A stretch of 10,988 bases of DNA from Irpex lacteus (GCA_001986395.2 MQVO02000302.1:1-10988); one strand, 5' to 3'; shown: positions 1 to 9,145, counted from the first letter of the stretch. Translations and numbers: made by a program. Notes: generated from the sequence alone by a model not told the origin.

Positions 1-143
1 AATAATTATAAAAATATTATTCTAAGATTATTTATTATTAATCGCTAGCTCCCTTTAAATTCTTTAACTTTACTCATCTTTTGAGAGAACAAACATTAAT
101 TTATTTTTAATTGTTTAATTAAATTTATTCTTATTCTAACAAT

Positions 144-192
144 CCCCCAAAAAACTAATTAGAATGAATTCTAATTCCTAGTGTTTTTGGGA
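144..192 (+). repeat. palindromic hairpin repeat, copy 1
   Basis: The left arm is CCCCCAAAAAACTA and the right arm ends CTAGTGTTTTTGGGA, around an inner pair AATTAGAAT and ATTCTAATT. The right arm carries a G inside the T run (GTGTTTTT). Only copy 2, inside rnl, shares that change, so copies 1 and 2 look like a sub-family. Confidence 0.85.
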
Positions 193-216
193 CTCTGATT
201 CTTAGTTATTATTTGT

Positions 217-302
217 AAGTTAATTGGAGGGAGGACACAAGGGGGAATCCCTCTAGTACTAATCTTAACTCTTTGGAACCCAAGTTAATTGGAGGAGGAC
301 AC
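217..302 (+). repeat. direct repeat pair, ~21 bp, 65 bp apart
   Basis: AAGTTAATTGGAGGGAGGACAC at 217-238 recurs at 282-302 with one G fewer in the purine run. The spacer between them is richer in G and C than its surroundings. This is a local duplication with no visible coding content. Confidence 0.8.
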
Positions 303-478
303 TCAGTTAAATAAATAGAGTATTTTATCCTTTAGGTTAAAGAGAATTAGAATAAATAATAAGATAGCTATTTACTTAGTCTATCCATATTCCACAAAGG
401 GTATTAGTTAGAATTATATTGTTAAATAGACCCTCTACTTAAAATAAATTAAATAAATTACACAGTCTGTACCCTAAA

Positions 479-501
479 ATAATTCTAACTAGTTTTTTTG
501 G
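479..501 (-). repeat. half copy of the palindromic repeat
   Basis: TAATTCTAACTAG followed by TTTTTTTGG matches one arm and the inner part of the palindromic repeat in minus orientation, but the partner arm is missing. It abuts the endonuclease fragment directly, so the break in that gene coincides with the repeat. The orientation matches copy 7 only. Confidence 0.6.
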
Positions 502-786
502 ATGGTAGTAGGATTTACTATTGCTGAAGGATCCTTCCATATTAAGTCCAACGGTGATTTCTGTTTTAGTCTGAAGCAACGTCCACATCTAGTACTGTTT
601 GAAGCACTGCGGCTACTATTTAACACTCGTGTAAAGATTCACACATCAGATGGTTATAATACTTTGGTTATGACTTCACTACGGGATCTGACAACAGTGG
701 TTACTTTCTTCTATTCTCCGGGCTTCACCCTCTGACAGGACTGAAGCTTCACAGCTACATGCGGTGGATCGAACAAATGAAGGTAA
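499..786 (+). pseudogene. LAGLIDADG homing endonuclease, C-terminal fragment with one frameshift
   Basis: The reading starts inside a half hairpin repeat and enters at once a LAGLIDADG motif, WMVVGFTIAEGSF, whose acidic residue (Glu of AEG) is the metal ligand in this family. The text continues in the style of intron-encoded enzymes (GDFCFSLKQRPHLVLFEALR). The open frame from the ATG at 502 stops at 735. At about 718-722 (CCGGG) the frame shifts by -1, and the new frame gives GLHPLTGLKLHSYMRWIEQMK split as GLHPLTG and LKLHSYMRWIEQMK, a typical C-terminal motif of the family. Past about 786 the open frame (to 860) runs into DNA that is nad4 on the other strand, so the endonuclease probably ends there. 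The first LAGLIDADG motif and any host intron are absent. It is a relic of a mobile intron gene and cannot encode an active enzyme as it stands. Confidence 0.85.
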
Positions 787-813
787 TTATTAATAAAAAG
801 AATAGGGAGGTAC

Positions 814-1122
814 TTAAAATAAAATATCAAAAAGAAGAATATCTAGCACTACAAATATAGCAATTATAAATGCAGGTACATTATGATATACATTATTCCA
901 ACTAGCTAGTACATAGATAGGCGTTATAAAGGTAGTAAGTATAACTATGTATAGATTAATGGCTCCATATGTAGATGACAATAAGGTAACATAATCCTCT
1001 ACTGCTTTATATTAACTTAAAGAAATATAGAAGGAATACCATATCTGTAGTGATAGAATTAATACTACTGTAGAGATAGTTAGGGTAATATAATTAGCAT
1101 AGACCTTCACAACTATAAAGCT
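814..1122 (-). pseudogene. nad4: nad4 internal fragment (NADH dehydrogenase subunit 4)
   Basis: On the minus strand a frame of about 100 codons reads like the N-terminal third of mitochondrial Nad4, a proton-pumping membrane subunit of complex I. Recognisable blocks are STVVLILSLQIWYSF, then EDYVTLLSS, then NLYIVILTTFITPIYVLASW, then FIIAIFVVLDILLF, in the order found in fungal Nad4. One in-frame TAA follows ISLS, near 1017-1019. The frame ends at a TAA at 814-816, just after the VVLDILLF block, where real Nad4 goes on with FYVFFE and several hundred more residues. The upstream edge is a run of six C/G at 1125-1130. No start codon or remaining gene is present. I infer a duplicated or transposed piece, with the working nad4 elsewhere in the genome. 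An exon of a split gene is the less likely alternative, because of the internal stop. Confidence 0.75.
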
Positions 1123-1160
1123 TTCCCCCCTTCAATCAATACTTTTTAATTTAGGGGGGA

Positions 1161-1385
1161 GTGGTTACTATGGATACCAAATCTGGAAGAAATTTGTGTA
1201 CATACAGAATCAATAAACAATCTGCCTCTCGGCTCCTGGTACTCTTTGAAGTCCCACACTTCGTCGGGGAGCTGTTAAATTTAAGCCGAATTTTAATAGA
1301 TAACCCAAATAAAAATAAATTAATAAAACAAAAAACTTTTTTTAATAATAAAAGAATCGATGACAATATAGTTAACATCAAATAG
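1161..1385 (+). CDS. unassigned ORF, 74 codons
   Basis: I do not recognise this product. The first 45 codons use G- and C-ending codons (CTG, GTC, CTC, GAG) far more than cox1 does, so the segment came from a different source or is under different pressure. The last 30 codons are Lys/Asn-rich and look like ordinary AT-rich spacer read by chance. An open frame of similar length lies on the opposite strand (1151-1381), so direction is uncertain. It lies between a nad4 relic and rnl, in a stretch made of gene fragments, and is probably another fragment rather than a working gene. Confidence 0.25.
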   Translation: MVTMDTKSGRNLCTYRINKQSASRLLVLFEVPHFVGELLNLSRILIDNPNKNKLIKQKTFFNNKRIDDNIVNIK

Positions 1386-1698
1386 TATTTTAAAGGAGTT
1401 ATTTAAGGATAACTAGCAAATTTATAAAAAAGGAGGTATAAAACCAAAAGCCACTGTCCAATATCCTCTATCCTCTATCATCTTTAGGGGGAGAGGGGCT
1501 GGACGGAATAAATAAAGTGGCGATCCTAAGGGAAACCTTTATATTTAAACTTCCTGAAGTAAACCATTTCAGTAAGGAAAGGAAAGGAAATCAACCGAGA
1601 CTCCGAGAGTAATGGTGAGTGAAATCGGATTAGCCTAAAAGATAATTTTTTACAATTAAAGTAATAATAAAAATATTTTATAGTATTTATCTTATGTA

Positions 1699-1732
1699 CC
1701 TTTTTATTTATTTAATAATAAAAAAAAAAGGG
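1699..1732. repeat. T-run/A-run hairpin inside rnl
   Basis: CC plus a T-rich arm, a short AT loop, then a run of ten A and GGG. It belongs to a second hairpin class in this window (CCTTTTTT / AAAAAAGG), and lies in an expanded variable loop of the rRNA 5' domain. Confidence 0.6.
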
Positions 1733-2115
1733 AAGAAATATTAAATAAATAAGTATGAATAAAGTAACCAAAGAAGGTGAAAGTCCTGTGTAATTAAAAA
1801 AATTATCGAATATTAAATTAATATTCTAATAAAAATATAAAGTACGATGAGAGTTAACTTGTCGGAATATAGGGGAACCATCCTCTAAGGCTAAGTATTA
1901 TAAATTTAGCGATAGTGAAAAGTACTGTGAAGGAAAAGTTGAAAAAGTAATGTTATAGACATTGTGAAATAGTCTTGAATTAGTAACTCTATAAGCAGTC
2001 GAAGTTTTTTAAAATGACGGCGTACCTTTTGCATAATGGGTCAGCAAGTTAATGGGAGTAGCAAGGTTAAAAGCCCTAGCGAAAGCGACTGGACATAAAA
2101 TTTAATTAGTAAAAA

Positions 2116-2165
2116 CCCCCAAAAAAACTAGTTAGAATTATTTATAATTACTAGTGTTTTTGGGG
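2116..2165 (+). repeat. palindromic hairpin repeat, copy 2, inserted in rnl
   Basis: The arms are CCCCCAAAAAAACTAG and CTAGTGTTTTTGGGG, with the inner pair TTAGAATTA and TTATAATTA. It interrupts domain II between the conserved segments at 2031 and 2203. The flanks AATTTAATTAGT and ATTAACTAAATT are nearly complementary, so the repeat appears to sit at the tip of an rRNA helix and lengthen it. That would explain why the insertion is tolerated. Confidence 0.85.
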
Positions 2166-3043
2166 TATTAACTAAATTAGTGTTGGATAAGTTACTTCTA
2201 TTAGACCCGAAGCTAGGTGATCTTCCCTAGACCAGATTTTAATCTTAAATGATGAATGGATCGAACGGGTGAATGTTGCATAATTCTCCGATGAGTTTAG
2301 GGAAGCGGTGAAATGCCAATCTGACCTAGTGATAGCTGGTTTTCTACGAAACATATGTAGGTATGACATCTATACAAAATTTATGAAGGTACAGCACTCA
2401 ATTCCAAATAAATTATAATTTTTAATTATAATCAATGTTTAAGTTGCGGGGACGTAAAAATCTTACCAATGGAAGAGAATCTCGGAATTACATAAATTGA
2501 TGATAGATATTCAGACTACTCATGCTAAGGTGGGTAGTCAAGACGGAAACAGCCGAGAACACGAATCAAGGTCCCAAATGATTATTAAGTGAAATTAAGG
2601 TAGTAGCAAAATTGAACGCAACTGTAAAGTGAGCCTGGTAGTCGCTATCTTTTAATGACCGTTTGTAACAACGTATCAGTCTTCAGAATGTCGCACCGAA
2701 AATTTAACGGGTCTTAAATAATCAACCGATATCGTGTTGCTTTAGAATAGTCAAATAATTCTATTCTAAATCTAGGTAGTAGAACATTCAGGAAACCTGA
2801 AATTAAATAGTGTTTCATTATTTATAGGATACTGAAGAGATAATGCTGACATGAGTAACGTAAAAAGAAGTTATAATACTTCTCGCCGAATACGAAAGGG
2901 TTATAAGGAAAGGTTAAACCTCCTTATGTTAATGCGGCCTCTAAGGTTCAAAACCAATGTTTTGACTGATGAGTTTAAAACCTAAAGTTCTTTTTGAACC
3001 GGGAAAATAAAGTTTTTTTTAAATTAAATAGTAATCTTTACTG

Positions 3044-3077
3044 CCCCTGCCTTAAGCCACTGGCTTTGGGCAAGGGG
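3044..3077. repeat. GC-rich hairpin inside rnl
   Basis: CCCCTGCCTTAAGCCA pairs, with a few mismatches, with TGGCTTTGGGCAAGGGG around a tight turn. It is flanked on both sides by T/A-rich tracts in a variable part of rnl just before the CCTAAACCGACACAGG segment. Its composition is unlike the surrounding rRNA, and it resembles the GC clusters of other fungal mitochondrial genomes. Confidence 0.65.
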
Positions 3078-3227
3078 AACAATTATTATTTTATTTTTAA
3101 TTTTAATCTACCGTACCCTAAACCGACACAGGTTCGTAGGTAGAGTATACCAAGGCGTAGAGCTAAAAGTTGTTAAGGAACTCGGCAAGTTCTCCTCTAA
3201 AGTTAGACGATAAGAGGAACCTATTAC

Positions 3228-3252
3228 CCTTTTTTTTTAATTCTTAAAAAGG
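3228..3252. repeat. T-run/A-run hairpin inside rnl
   Basis: CC followed by nine T, a short AATTC loop, then TTAAAAAGG. This is a further copy of the second hairpin class, again in a variable loop of rnl. Confidence 0.5.
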
Positions 3253-4568
3253 ATATAGGTGGCACAAAATCGGAGGCCCCGACTGTTTACTAAAAACACA
3301 ATTCAGAGCAATGATTAATATCATAGTATTCTGGATGAAACTTGCCCAATGCCAAATAAATAAGAGAGGTGATAGGATAACTATTACTAATCAAATCAAT
3401 GGTTAATAGCGGTCTTAACTATGAGGATCCTAAGGTAGCAAAATAAATTGGCCATTAAATGTGGTCCGGTATCAATAGTTTAACGATGGTCTCACTGTCT
3501 CTACAACTTGCTCAGTGAAATTGAATTACCCGTGCAGATGCGGGTTACCTCCAGGTGGACGGGAAGACCCTATGCAGCTTTACTGTAGTTAGTCATCATG
3601 TTAATCAAACCTTAGTATGAAGTGATTAGGGATGTCGATAGACGAAAGGTGAGATACCTTAAGACTTTGGTTTCAGATTAAATTTACCTCTTATTTAATA
3701 GATAGAGAGATAGTTGACTAATGGGCAGTTTGACTGGGGCGGTCGCTTTTGAAAGAGTATCAAAATGCATCCATAGTTTTAATTAAAAAAAATATAAGAC
3801 GCTTATATACAGACATATAAAATCAATTTGTTATTAAAATTGATGATTATTTATTATTTATATTAAAAATTTTTAAGGTATAGCTAGATTTTTGAAAGGA
3901 GATCAATCAACCAGTGATAAAGGTTGTAATGGCGTAATGGCTAGAGCATGCTTAACTGATAGACTTAGAAGTCGGACAGATACGTAAGTAGGGCATAGTG
4001 ACCCCTCGCTATATTATGGAATAGACGGGGATCAATCGATAAAAGTTACGCTAGGGATAACAGGCTGATAGCTGGTGAGAGTACACATTGTCCCAGCTGT
4101 TTGGCACCTCGATGTCGACTCAACCTATCCTCCGGGGGCAAAAGCTCGGAAGGGTTCGGCTGTTCGCCGATTAAAAGGTTACGCGAGTTGGGTTTAATAC
4201 GACGTGAGTCAGTATGGTCCCTATCTTCTGGAGGGATAAATAGTAAAAAGGGAGAGACCTTCTAGTACGAAAGGATCAATAGGCTGTGTTTCTATAGTGT
4301 ACCAATTGTTGAAATAATTGCATAAAAAATTAAAAATGCATAGTTGGGTAGCCACAAACATATTAGATAAGTGCTGAAGGAATAAATGCACGAAACTATC
4401 CCCTAGATACTATCATTAAAATATCTTTAGTATATTTTAATTTTTTAAGAAATAGAACATTTCTTGATAGGATGTAAATGTAAGTACTGTAAAGTATTAA
4501 GTTTAACATTACTAATTTATTAAATAGACTATATGCTCAATTATTGTCAATAAAAAATCTTTCAGCCC

Positions 4569-4591
4569 AGCCACTTTCTGGTAGAGTGGCT
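4569..4591 (+). other. stem-loop just after rnl
   Basis: AGCCACT and AGTGGCT form a perfect 7 bp stem with a 9-base loop, followed by a T-rich stretch. It lies about 25 bases after the estimated end of rnl. It could mark 3' processing of the rRNA transcript, but nothing in the sequence proves that. Confidence 0.35.
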
Positions 4592-4791
4592 TATTCTTTT
4601 GTTTTATAAAAAAAAGGGAGTTAGTAATAAATTTTTTTTTAATTTAAAGTTAAGATATTAAAAAGGGAACAGATGATTCTTATATAATAGTTTAAACTAA
4701 ATCATAAATTAAATCTTAATATTCATATTTTCAATATAATTGTAATCCTATTGCTTTATTGTCATTGCTGGATCTATAGTTTAATCATCCA

Positions 4792-4906
4792 CCCAAAAAA
4801 ACTAATTATTTCTAATTCCATTCCAAAAAACTAGGCTCTAATTAAAATTTAATTTAATTAAATTTTAATAATCGCGGATGAAAGAATTATAACTAGTTTT
4901 TTGGGG
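4792..4906. repeat. palindromic hairpin repeat, copy 3, compound form
   Basis: A left arm and core (CCCAAAAAAACTAATTATTT, then CTAATTCC) are followed by a second left arm, CCAAAAAACTAGG, and only one right arm, AACTAGTTTTTTGGGG. The interior holds its own palindrome, AAAATTTAATTTAATTAAATTTT, as AAAATTTAAT and AATTAAATTTT, plus ATCGCGGATG. It reads as one copy inserted into or recombined with another, with the first copy's right arm lost. Confidence 0.7.
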
Positions 4907-5118
4907 AAGAATACATAAAATTAAATAAAATATTATAAATAAAAATAATTAAATAAATATATTTTAATTTAAGTTATATCTAAATAAAAAAAGTATTTAA
5001 TTATATAAGAGAGTATAAATTTTACTAAAATAATTTATTAAAAAAAATAAAGATATAAAAACATAAAATAATTATTAATATATACAATCTCTCTTCTTAC
5101 TAACTATAATTCTCTCTA

Positions 5119-5144
5119 CCCTTTTTTTAATTAAATAAAAAAGG
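5119..5144. repeat. T-run/A-run hairpin
   Basis: CCC plus seven T, then AATTAAAT, then six A and GG. Second hairpin class, in spacer. Confidence 0.55.
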
Positions 5145-5211
5145 AGAAAACTATAATAATTTATTAAAAATAGAAGAAAACTAGGTAATTTAGATTCTAG
5201 TTTTAAAATAA

Positions 5212-5260
5212 CCCCACAAAAACTAGTTAGAATTAATTATAATTCCTAGTTTTTTGGGGG
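5212..5260 (+). repeat. palindromic hairpin repeat, copy 4
   Basis: The arms are CCCCACAAAAACTAG and CTAGTTTTTTGGGGG, with the inner sequence TTAGAATTAATTATAATTC. The AC inside the left arm has no matching change in the right arm, so this stem carries one mismatch. Confidence 0.85.
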
Positions 5261-5326
5261 ATCTGTGAAGATTATTATTATATATTGGATATTAAGATTA
5301 AAAAAGGTTTATTAATATCTATTAAC

Positions 5327-5359
5327 GATAGTAAAATAGCTATAAATGATAGTAAAATA
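5327..5359 (+). repeat. 12 bp direct repeat
   Basis: GATAGTAAAATA occurs at 5327-5338 and again at 5348-5359. It is a short tandem-like duplication in AT-rich spacer. Confidence 0.7.
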
Positions 5360-5588
5360 TAAGAGAGTATAACTTAAACCAAGTCTCTCATTTTCATTAT
5401 ATTTTGAAGTAAGGAAAGAGTAATAAGATTTCAGCAAGTAATAAGATATATCCAAGTTTAAGATCTATGAAAGTTTAATAGGAGACTAGTAAGACTTAAA
5501 GGTGTGGGTGGAAAGGGATAGTTCCATCGATAAAGAGGAAGGCATGTGTAATAAACAAGGAATGAATATTATAAATCCAAACAATCCA

Positions 5589-5643
5589 CCAAAAAACTAG
5601 TTATAATTAATTCTACCGCGATAGCGACCCTAGTTTTTTGGGG
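5589..5643 (+). repeat. palindromic hairpin repeat, copy 5, with a GC core
   Basis: The arms CCAAAAAACTAG and CTAGTTTTTTGGGG flank TTATAATTAATTCTA and then a small GC insert, CCGCGATAGCGACC. The insert's CGCGAT recalls the ATCGCGG in the interior of copy 3. The copy splits the purine-rich stretch 5395-5760. Confidence 0.8.
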
Positions 5644-5769
5644 TATGATAATAAAACTGTTCAACAAAAAGACATTAATTGATCGAAACGCAGTTTAGGG
5701 AAGGATGCTCTAACTCATAGAAAGAAAAGAGTAGGGGTGGAATCTTAATAATAAGATAGTGTCCATACA

Positions 5770-5841
5770 TGCGGTATAGTGTAAAGGTTGGCACAATAGC
5801 CTCATGAGCTGTTAGAGCAGGTTCAATTCCTGATGCCGCAA
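5770..5841 (+). tRNA. trnM: tRNA-Met (CAT)
   Basis: A 72-base cloverleaf folds by eye. The acceptor is TGCGGTA with TGCCGCA, the D arm closes with GTG/CAC, the anticodon stem is ATAGC/GCTGT around loop CTCATGA, and the T arm is CAGG/CCTG around TTCAATT. The outermost T-stem pair is mismatched. The discriminator is A and no CCA is encoded, as usual in mitochondria. The anticodon CAT means Met; I cannot tell initiator from elongator. A tRNA-Glu follows after 20 bases on the same strand. Confidence 0.93.
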
Positions 5842-5861
5842 TAGAAATAAAATAAAGACCG

Positions 5862-5932
5862 GGTCTTTTTGTATAAAGGCAGTACAGCTACCCTTCACGT
5901 AGCAAGTATCAGTTCGATTCTGATAAAGACTA
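5862..5932 (+). tRNA. trnE: tRNA-Glu (TTC)
   Basis: A 71-base cloverleaf. The acceptor is GGTCTTT with AAAGACT (first pair G-T), the D arm closes with GTA/TAC, the anticodon stem is GCTAC/GTAGC around loop CCTTCAC, and the T arm is ATCAG/CTGAT around TTCGATT. All stems pair. The anticodon TTC reads Glu codons GAA and GAG. Confidence 0.95.
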
Positions 5933-5951
5933 TATTCTTAATTTCTTTATG

Positions 5952-5982
5952 CCTTTTTATTTTTATAATAATAAAAAAAAGG
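5952..5982. repeat. T-run/A-run hairpin
   Basis: CCTTTTTATTTTTATAAT and AATAAAAAAAAGG form an imperfect hairpin of the second class about 20 bases after tRNA-Glu. Confidence 0.5.
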
Positions 5983-6114
5983 AGAAAAAGAATAAAGGAA
6001 AGTTAGATTTAACTTTCTTTTCCAGAGCTAACGTTGCACTGCCCTCTATAAATAAAAAAAGGGGGGCATGTATTATTTTCTTATAAATTTTTATAAGTAA
6101 TAATATATTTTGGT

Positions 6115-6170
6115 CTTTTTCTTTTTAATAATTTAATTTAATTTAATTTAATTTAATTAAAAAAAAAGGG
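6115..6170. repeat. T/A hairpin with AATTT tandem repeats in the loop
   Basis: CTTTTTCTTTTT and AAAAAAAAAGGG enclose about five tandem copies of the 5 bp unit AATTT (near 6129-6155). The loop probably grew by slippage. Confidence 0.55.
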
Positions 6171-6211
6171 AAGAAATAAAATCAAAAAAAGAATATATAT
6201 TTAATAAATTT

Positions 6212-6332
6212 GCCCACCCCTCCTTGCCGCCCACGCCAGCCCAGCCCACCCCAGCCCACTTTGTGGATTGTGGATTGTGGATTGTGGAATGTGGGGCCCT
6301 TATAAATCAAGTGGGGCCCACAGGGTGGGGGG
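6212..6332. repeat. GC cluster with 7 bp tandem repeats
   Basis: This is the one strongly GC-rich block in the spacer. Its left half is C-rich on this strand, built from CAGCC/CACCC units (6238-6258). Its right half is G-rich: TGTGGAT three times, then TGTGGAA and TGTGGGG (6262-6296), and a direct repeat of GTGGGGCCC at 6291-6299 and 6311-6319, the second within the palindrome GTGGGCCCAC-like GTGGGGCCCAC. The halves meet at CCCACTTTGTGG, so the block can fold on itself, and its G runs could form quadruplexes. It resembles the GC clusters of yeast mitochondrial DNA in general form. Function is unknown. Confidence 0.7.
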
Positions 6333-6475
6333 ATAGCTATATTATTATATATATTTTATTTTATCATAATCTTTCACTGTCTATTTTATACTCAGAATAG
6401 TATTTATACTATATAACACCTTAGGTTTAGCAGTGGTTTATTTAGTTTTACTAAATAATATTTTTCAGCAGTACA

Positions 6476-6532
6476 TCCTCTATCCTCCCCCCTCTATCCT
6501 TTTTTATATAAAAAAAAGGGGAGGAGGAGGGT
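6476..6532. repeat. polypyrimidine/polypurine hairpin
   Basis: A C/T arm containing CCTCTATCCTCCCCCCTC and a T run pairs around ATAT with an A run and GGGGAGGAGGAGGG. The pyrimidine arm shares TATCCTCTATCCTC-like text with 1462-1480 at the 5' end of rnl. Confidence 0.65.
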
Positions 6533-6616
6533 GAAACAAAACTGTACTTTAATACTTTATGTTTAATAAATTATAAAGTATGAGCTGAGAGTATAAATTT
6601 ATTACTTTAATCCAAT

Positions 6617-6658
6617 CCCAAAAAAACTAATTATTTCTAATTCCTAGTTTTTTTGGGG
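6617..6658 (+). repeat. palindromic hairpin repeat, copy 6
   Basis: The arms CCCAAAAAAACTA and TAGTTTTTTTGGGG are perfectly complementary with seven A facing seven T. The inner sequence ATTATTTCTAATTCC is shorter than in most copies and identical to that of copy 8. It lies about 95 bases upstream of cox1. Confidence 0.9.
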
Positions 6659-6739
6659 TTATATTTTTTTATAATTTATTTTTTATTTCTAATACTATAA
6701 ATTGATTAGTAATATATTACCTAAGGTATACTTATCTAA

Positions 6740-8361
<1,622 letters not shown>

Positions 8362-8379
8362 TAAAATTTAATAAACCCC

Positions 8380-8908
8380 ATGAAAAAGTTATTATTTTAT
8401 TTTCTTTACCCCTTCACCCTTATATTTTTTACCTTATTATTATTAAGTTTAGTTTTAATTAAAGTATTTGGTGTAAGCAATGTAATAGATATTTAAAATC
8501 ACAGGTACTATTTAAAATAGTTTTTGTATTTTATGGTATTTCAGTTATATTATTTATTTACTAAATATATACTTAATACATTTTTATCTAAAAAAAAGAG
8601 TTATACCTTAAGTATTCCCTGATTTTATTATAAATTGGTTAAAGGAATTTGAAGTAATTTGTTTAACAAAGGATTCTATTAGGGATTATAAGAGTTATTA
8701 CTACAAAGAGATCTTAATATACTTAGTAGGTGTAGTTTTAATATTCTTTATATTTGAATATTTTATACCCCCTCCTCCACCATTCTCCCCTATTTTATTA
8801 AAAATAGGAGAGAGGGCAGGGAAGAGGGATGTATTATTAACTTTTTCCTTTATCCTTATTGTTTTAAGGACTAGTTTTATACCTTTTTATAATTATTTTT
8901 TTAATTAA
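8380..8908 (+). pseudogene. interrupted ORF, predicted three-helix membrane protein
   Basis: I do not recognise this protein. It starts with ATG at 8380, 18 bases after the cox1 stop. The first frame gives 38 codons with one strong membrane segment (LIFFTLLLLSLVLI) and stops at 8494. A -1 shift at about 8491-8495 leads into a second stretch with another hydrophobic segment (FKIVFVFYGISVILFIY), to a stop at 8562. A second -1 shift at 8559-8564 leads, past a TAA at 8609-8611, to an open stretch of 98 codons containing INWLKEFEVICLTKDSIRD and the membrane segment ILIYLVGVVLIFFIFEYFI. Hydrophobicity, spacing and codon style carry across the breaks, so this looks like one gene of about 175 codons. 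Its C-terminus after PPPPP runs through a hairpin (8785-8812) and may be artificial. It is either decayed or under-called sequence; co-transcription with cox1 is plausible. Confidence 0.6.
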
Positions 8909-8995
8909 AAACTTATGCTCTTAAATCTTGGTAATACCATCTCAGGGCCCCAACCATTTAGGGCATAAGGAGATTTATTTGGAGAAGCTGTTTAT

Positions 8996-9022
8996 CCTTT
9001 TTTTTTTAATTAAAAAAAAAGG
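8996..9022. repeat. T-run/A-run hairpin
   Basis: CC followed by ten T, a central AATT, then nine A and GG form a near-perfect hairpin. It is the cleanest member of the second hairpin class. Confidence 0.7.
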
Positions 9023-9145
9023 GAAGTAGAGGTTAAGCCTTTTATTATCTAAGACTATTATATTTTGGTAACTAATAATTTTACTATTATACTAGGTAAG
9101 TCAACTTTCTGAATCTCCTTAGACTTAAATTGGAGCAGTAGCTAT

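Larger units (their letters stand above)
1..478. other. intergenic spacer without a gene
   Basis: This is AT-rich spacer with stops in all frames and no coding or tRNA signal that I can see. It holds one complete palindromic repeat at 144-192, a pair of direct repeats at 217-238 and 282-302, and scattered pieces such as GTTAGAATTAT near 409 that resemble the inner part of the palindromic repeat. Confidence 0.6.
1400..4545 (+). rRNA. rnl: mitochondrial large-subunit ribosomal RNA
   Basis: Conserved 23S-type segments appear in the right order. They are GGAAATCAACCGAGACTCC near 1586, GCATAATGGGTCAGC near 2031, AGACCCGAAGCTAGGTGATC near 2203, CCTAAACCGACACAGG near 3117, GATCCTAAGGTAGC near 3425, GACGGGAAGACCC near 3558, the peptidyl-transferase segment GCTAGGGATAACAGGCTGAT near 4050, and the sarcin-ricin loop AGTACGAAAGGATC near 4265. 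The 3' domain continues to about 4545. Both ends are estimates, because the terminal helices are not conserved enough to fix by eye. The two sites that most often hold group I introns in fungi, around 3425 and 4050, are continuous, so the gene is intron-free. Its variable loops have been enlarged by AT-rich tracts, a palindromic repeat at 2116-2165, a GC hairpin at 3044-3077 and T/A hairpins at 1699-1732 and 3228-3252. The product is the catalytic RNA of the mitochondrial ribosome. Confidence 0.95.
4546..5769. other. intergenic region between rnl and tRNA-Met
   Basis: No gene is visible on either strand. The first two thirds are almost pure A and T with hairpin repeats at 4792-4906, 5119-5144 and 5212-5260. 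From about 5395 to 5760 the composition changes to a purine-rich mixture with more G, broken only by the repeat at 5589-5643. That part has no ORF but looks less random than the rest and could hold a structured RNA. I found no match to a named RNA family. Confidence 0.5.

Noticed and set aside
1151..1381. 76-codon open frame on the minus strand
   Set aside because: It lies opposite the equally doubtful plus-strand frame; it has a hydrophobic Leu/Phe start from AT-rich DNA and no recognisable motif.
2172..2369. 65-codon minus-strand open frame
   Set aside because: It lies antisense within conserved rnl sequence.
4040..4075. Possible omega-type group I intron site in rnl
   Set aside because: The sequence runs through GCTAGGGATAACAGGCTGAT without interruption, so no intron is present.
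5395..5760. RNase P RNA (rnpB)
   Set aside because: GGAAAG-like and ATAGAA-like words occur, but they do not form a convincing P4 helix.
8912..8969. Possible tRNA closed by CTTATGC/GCATAAG
   Set aside because: Only 44 bases lie between the arms, too few for a cloverleaf, and no T arm or anticodon arm can be formed.
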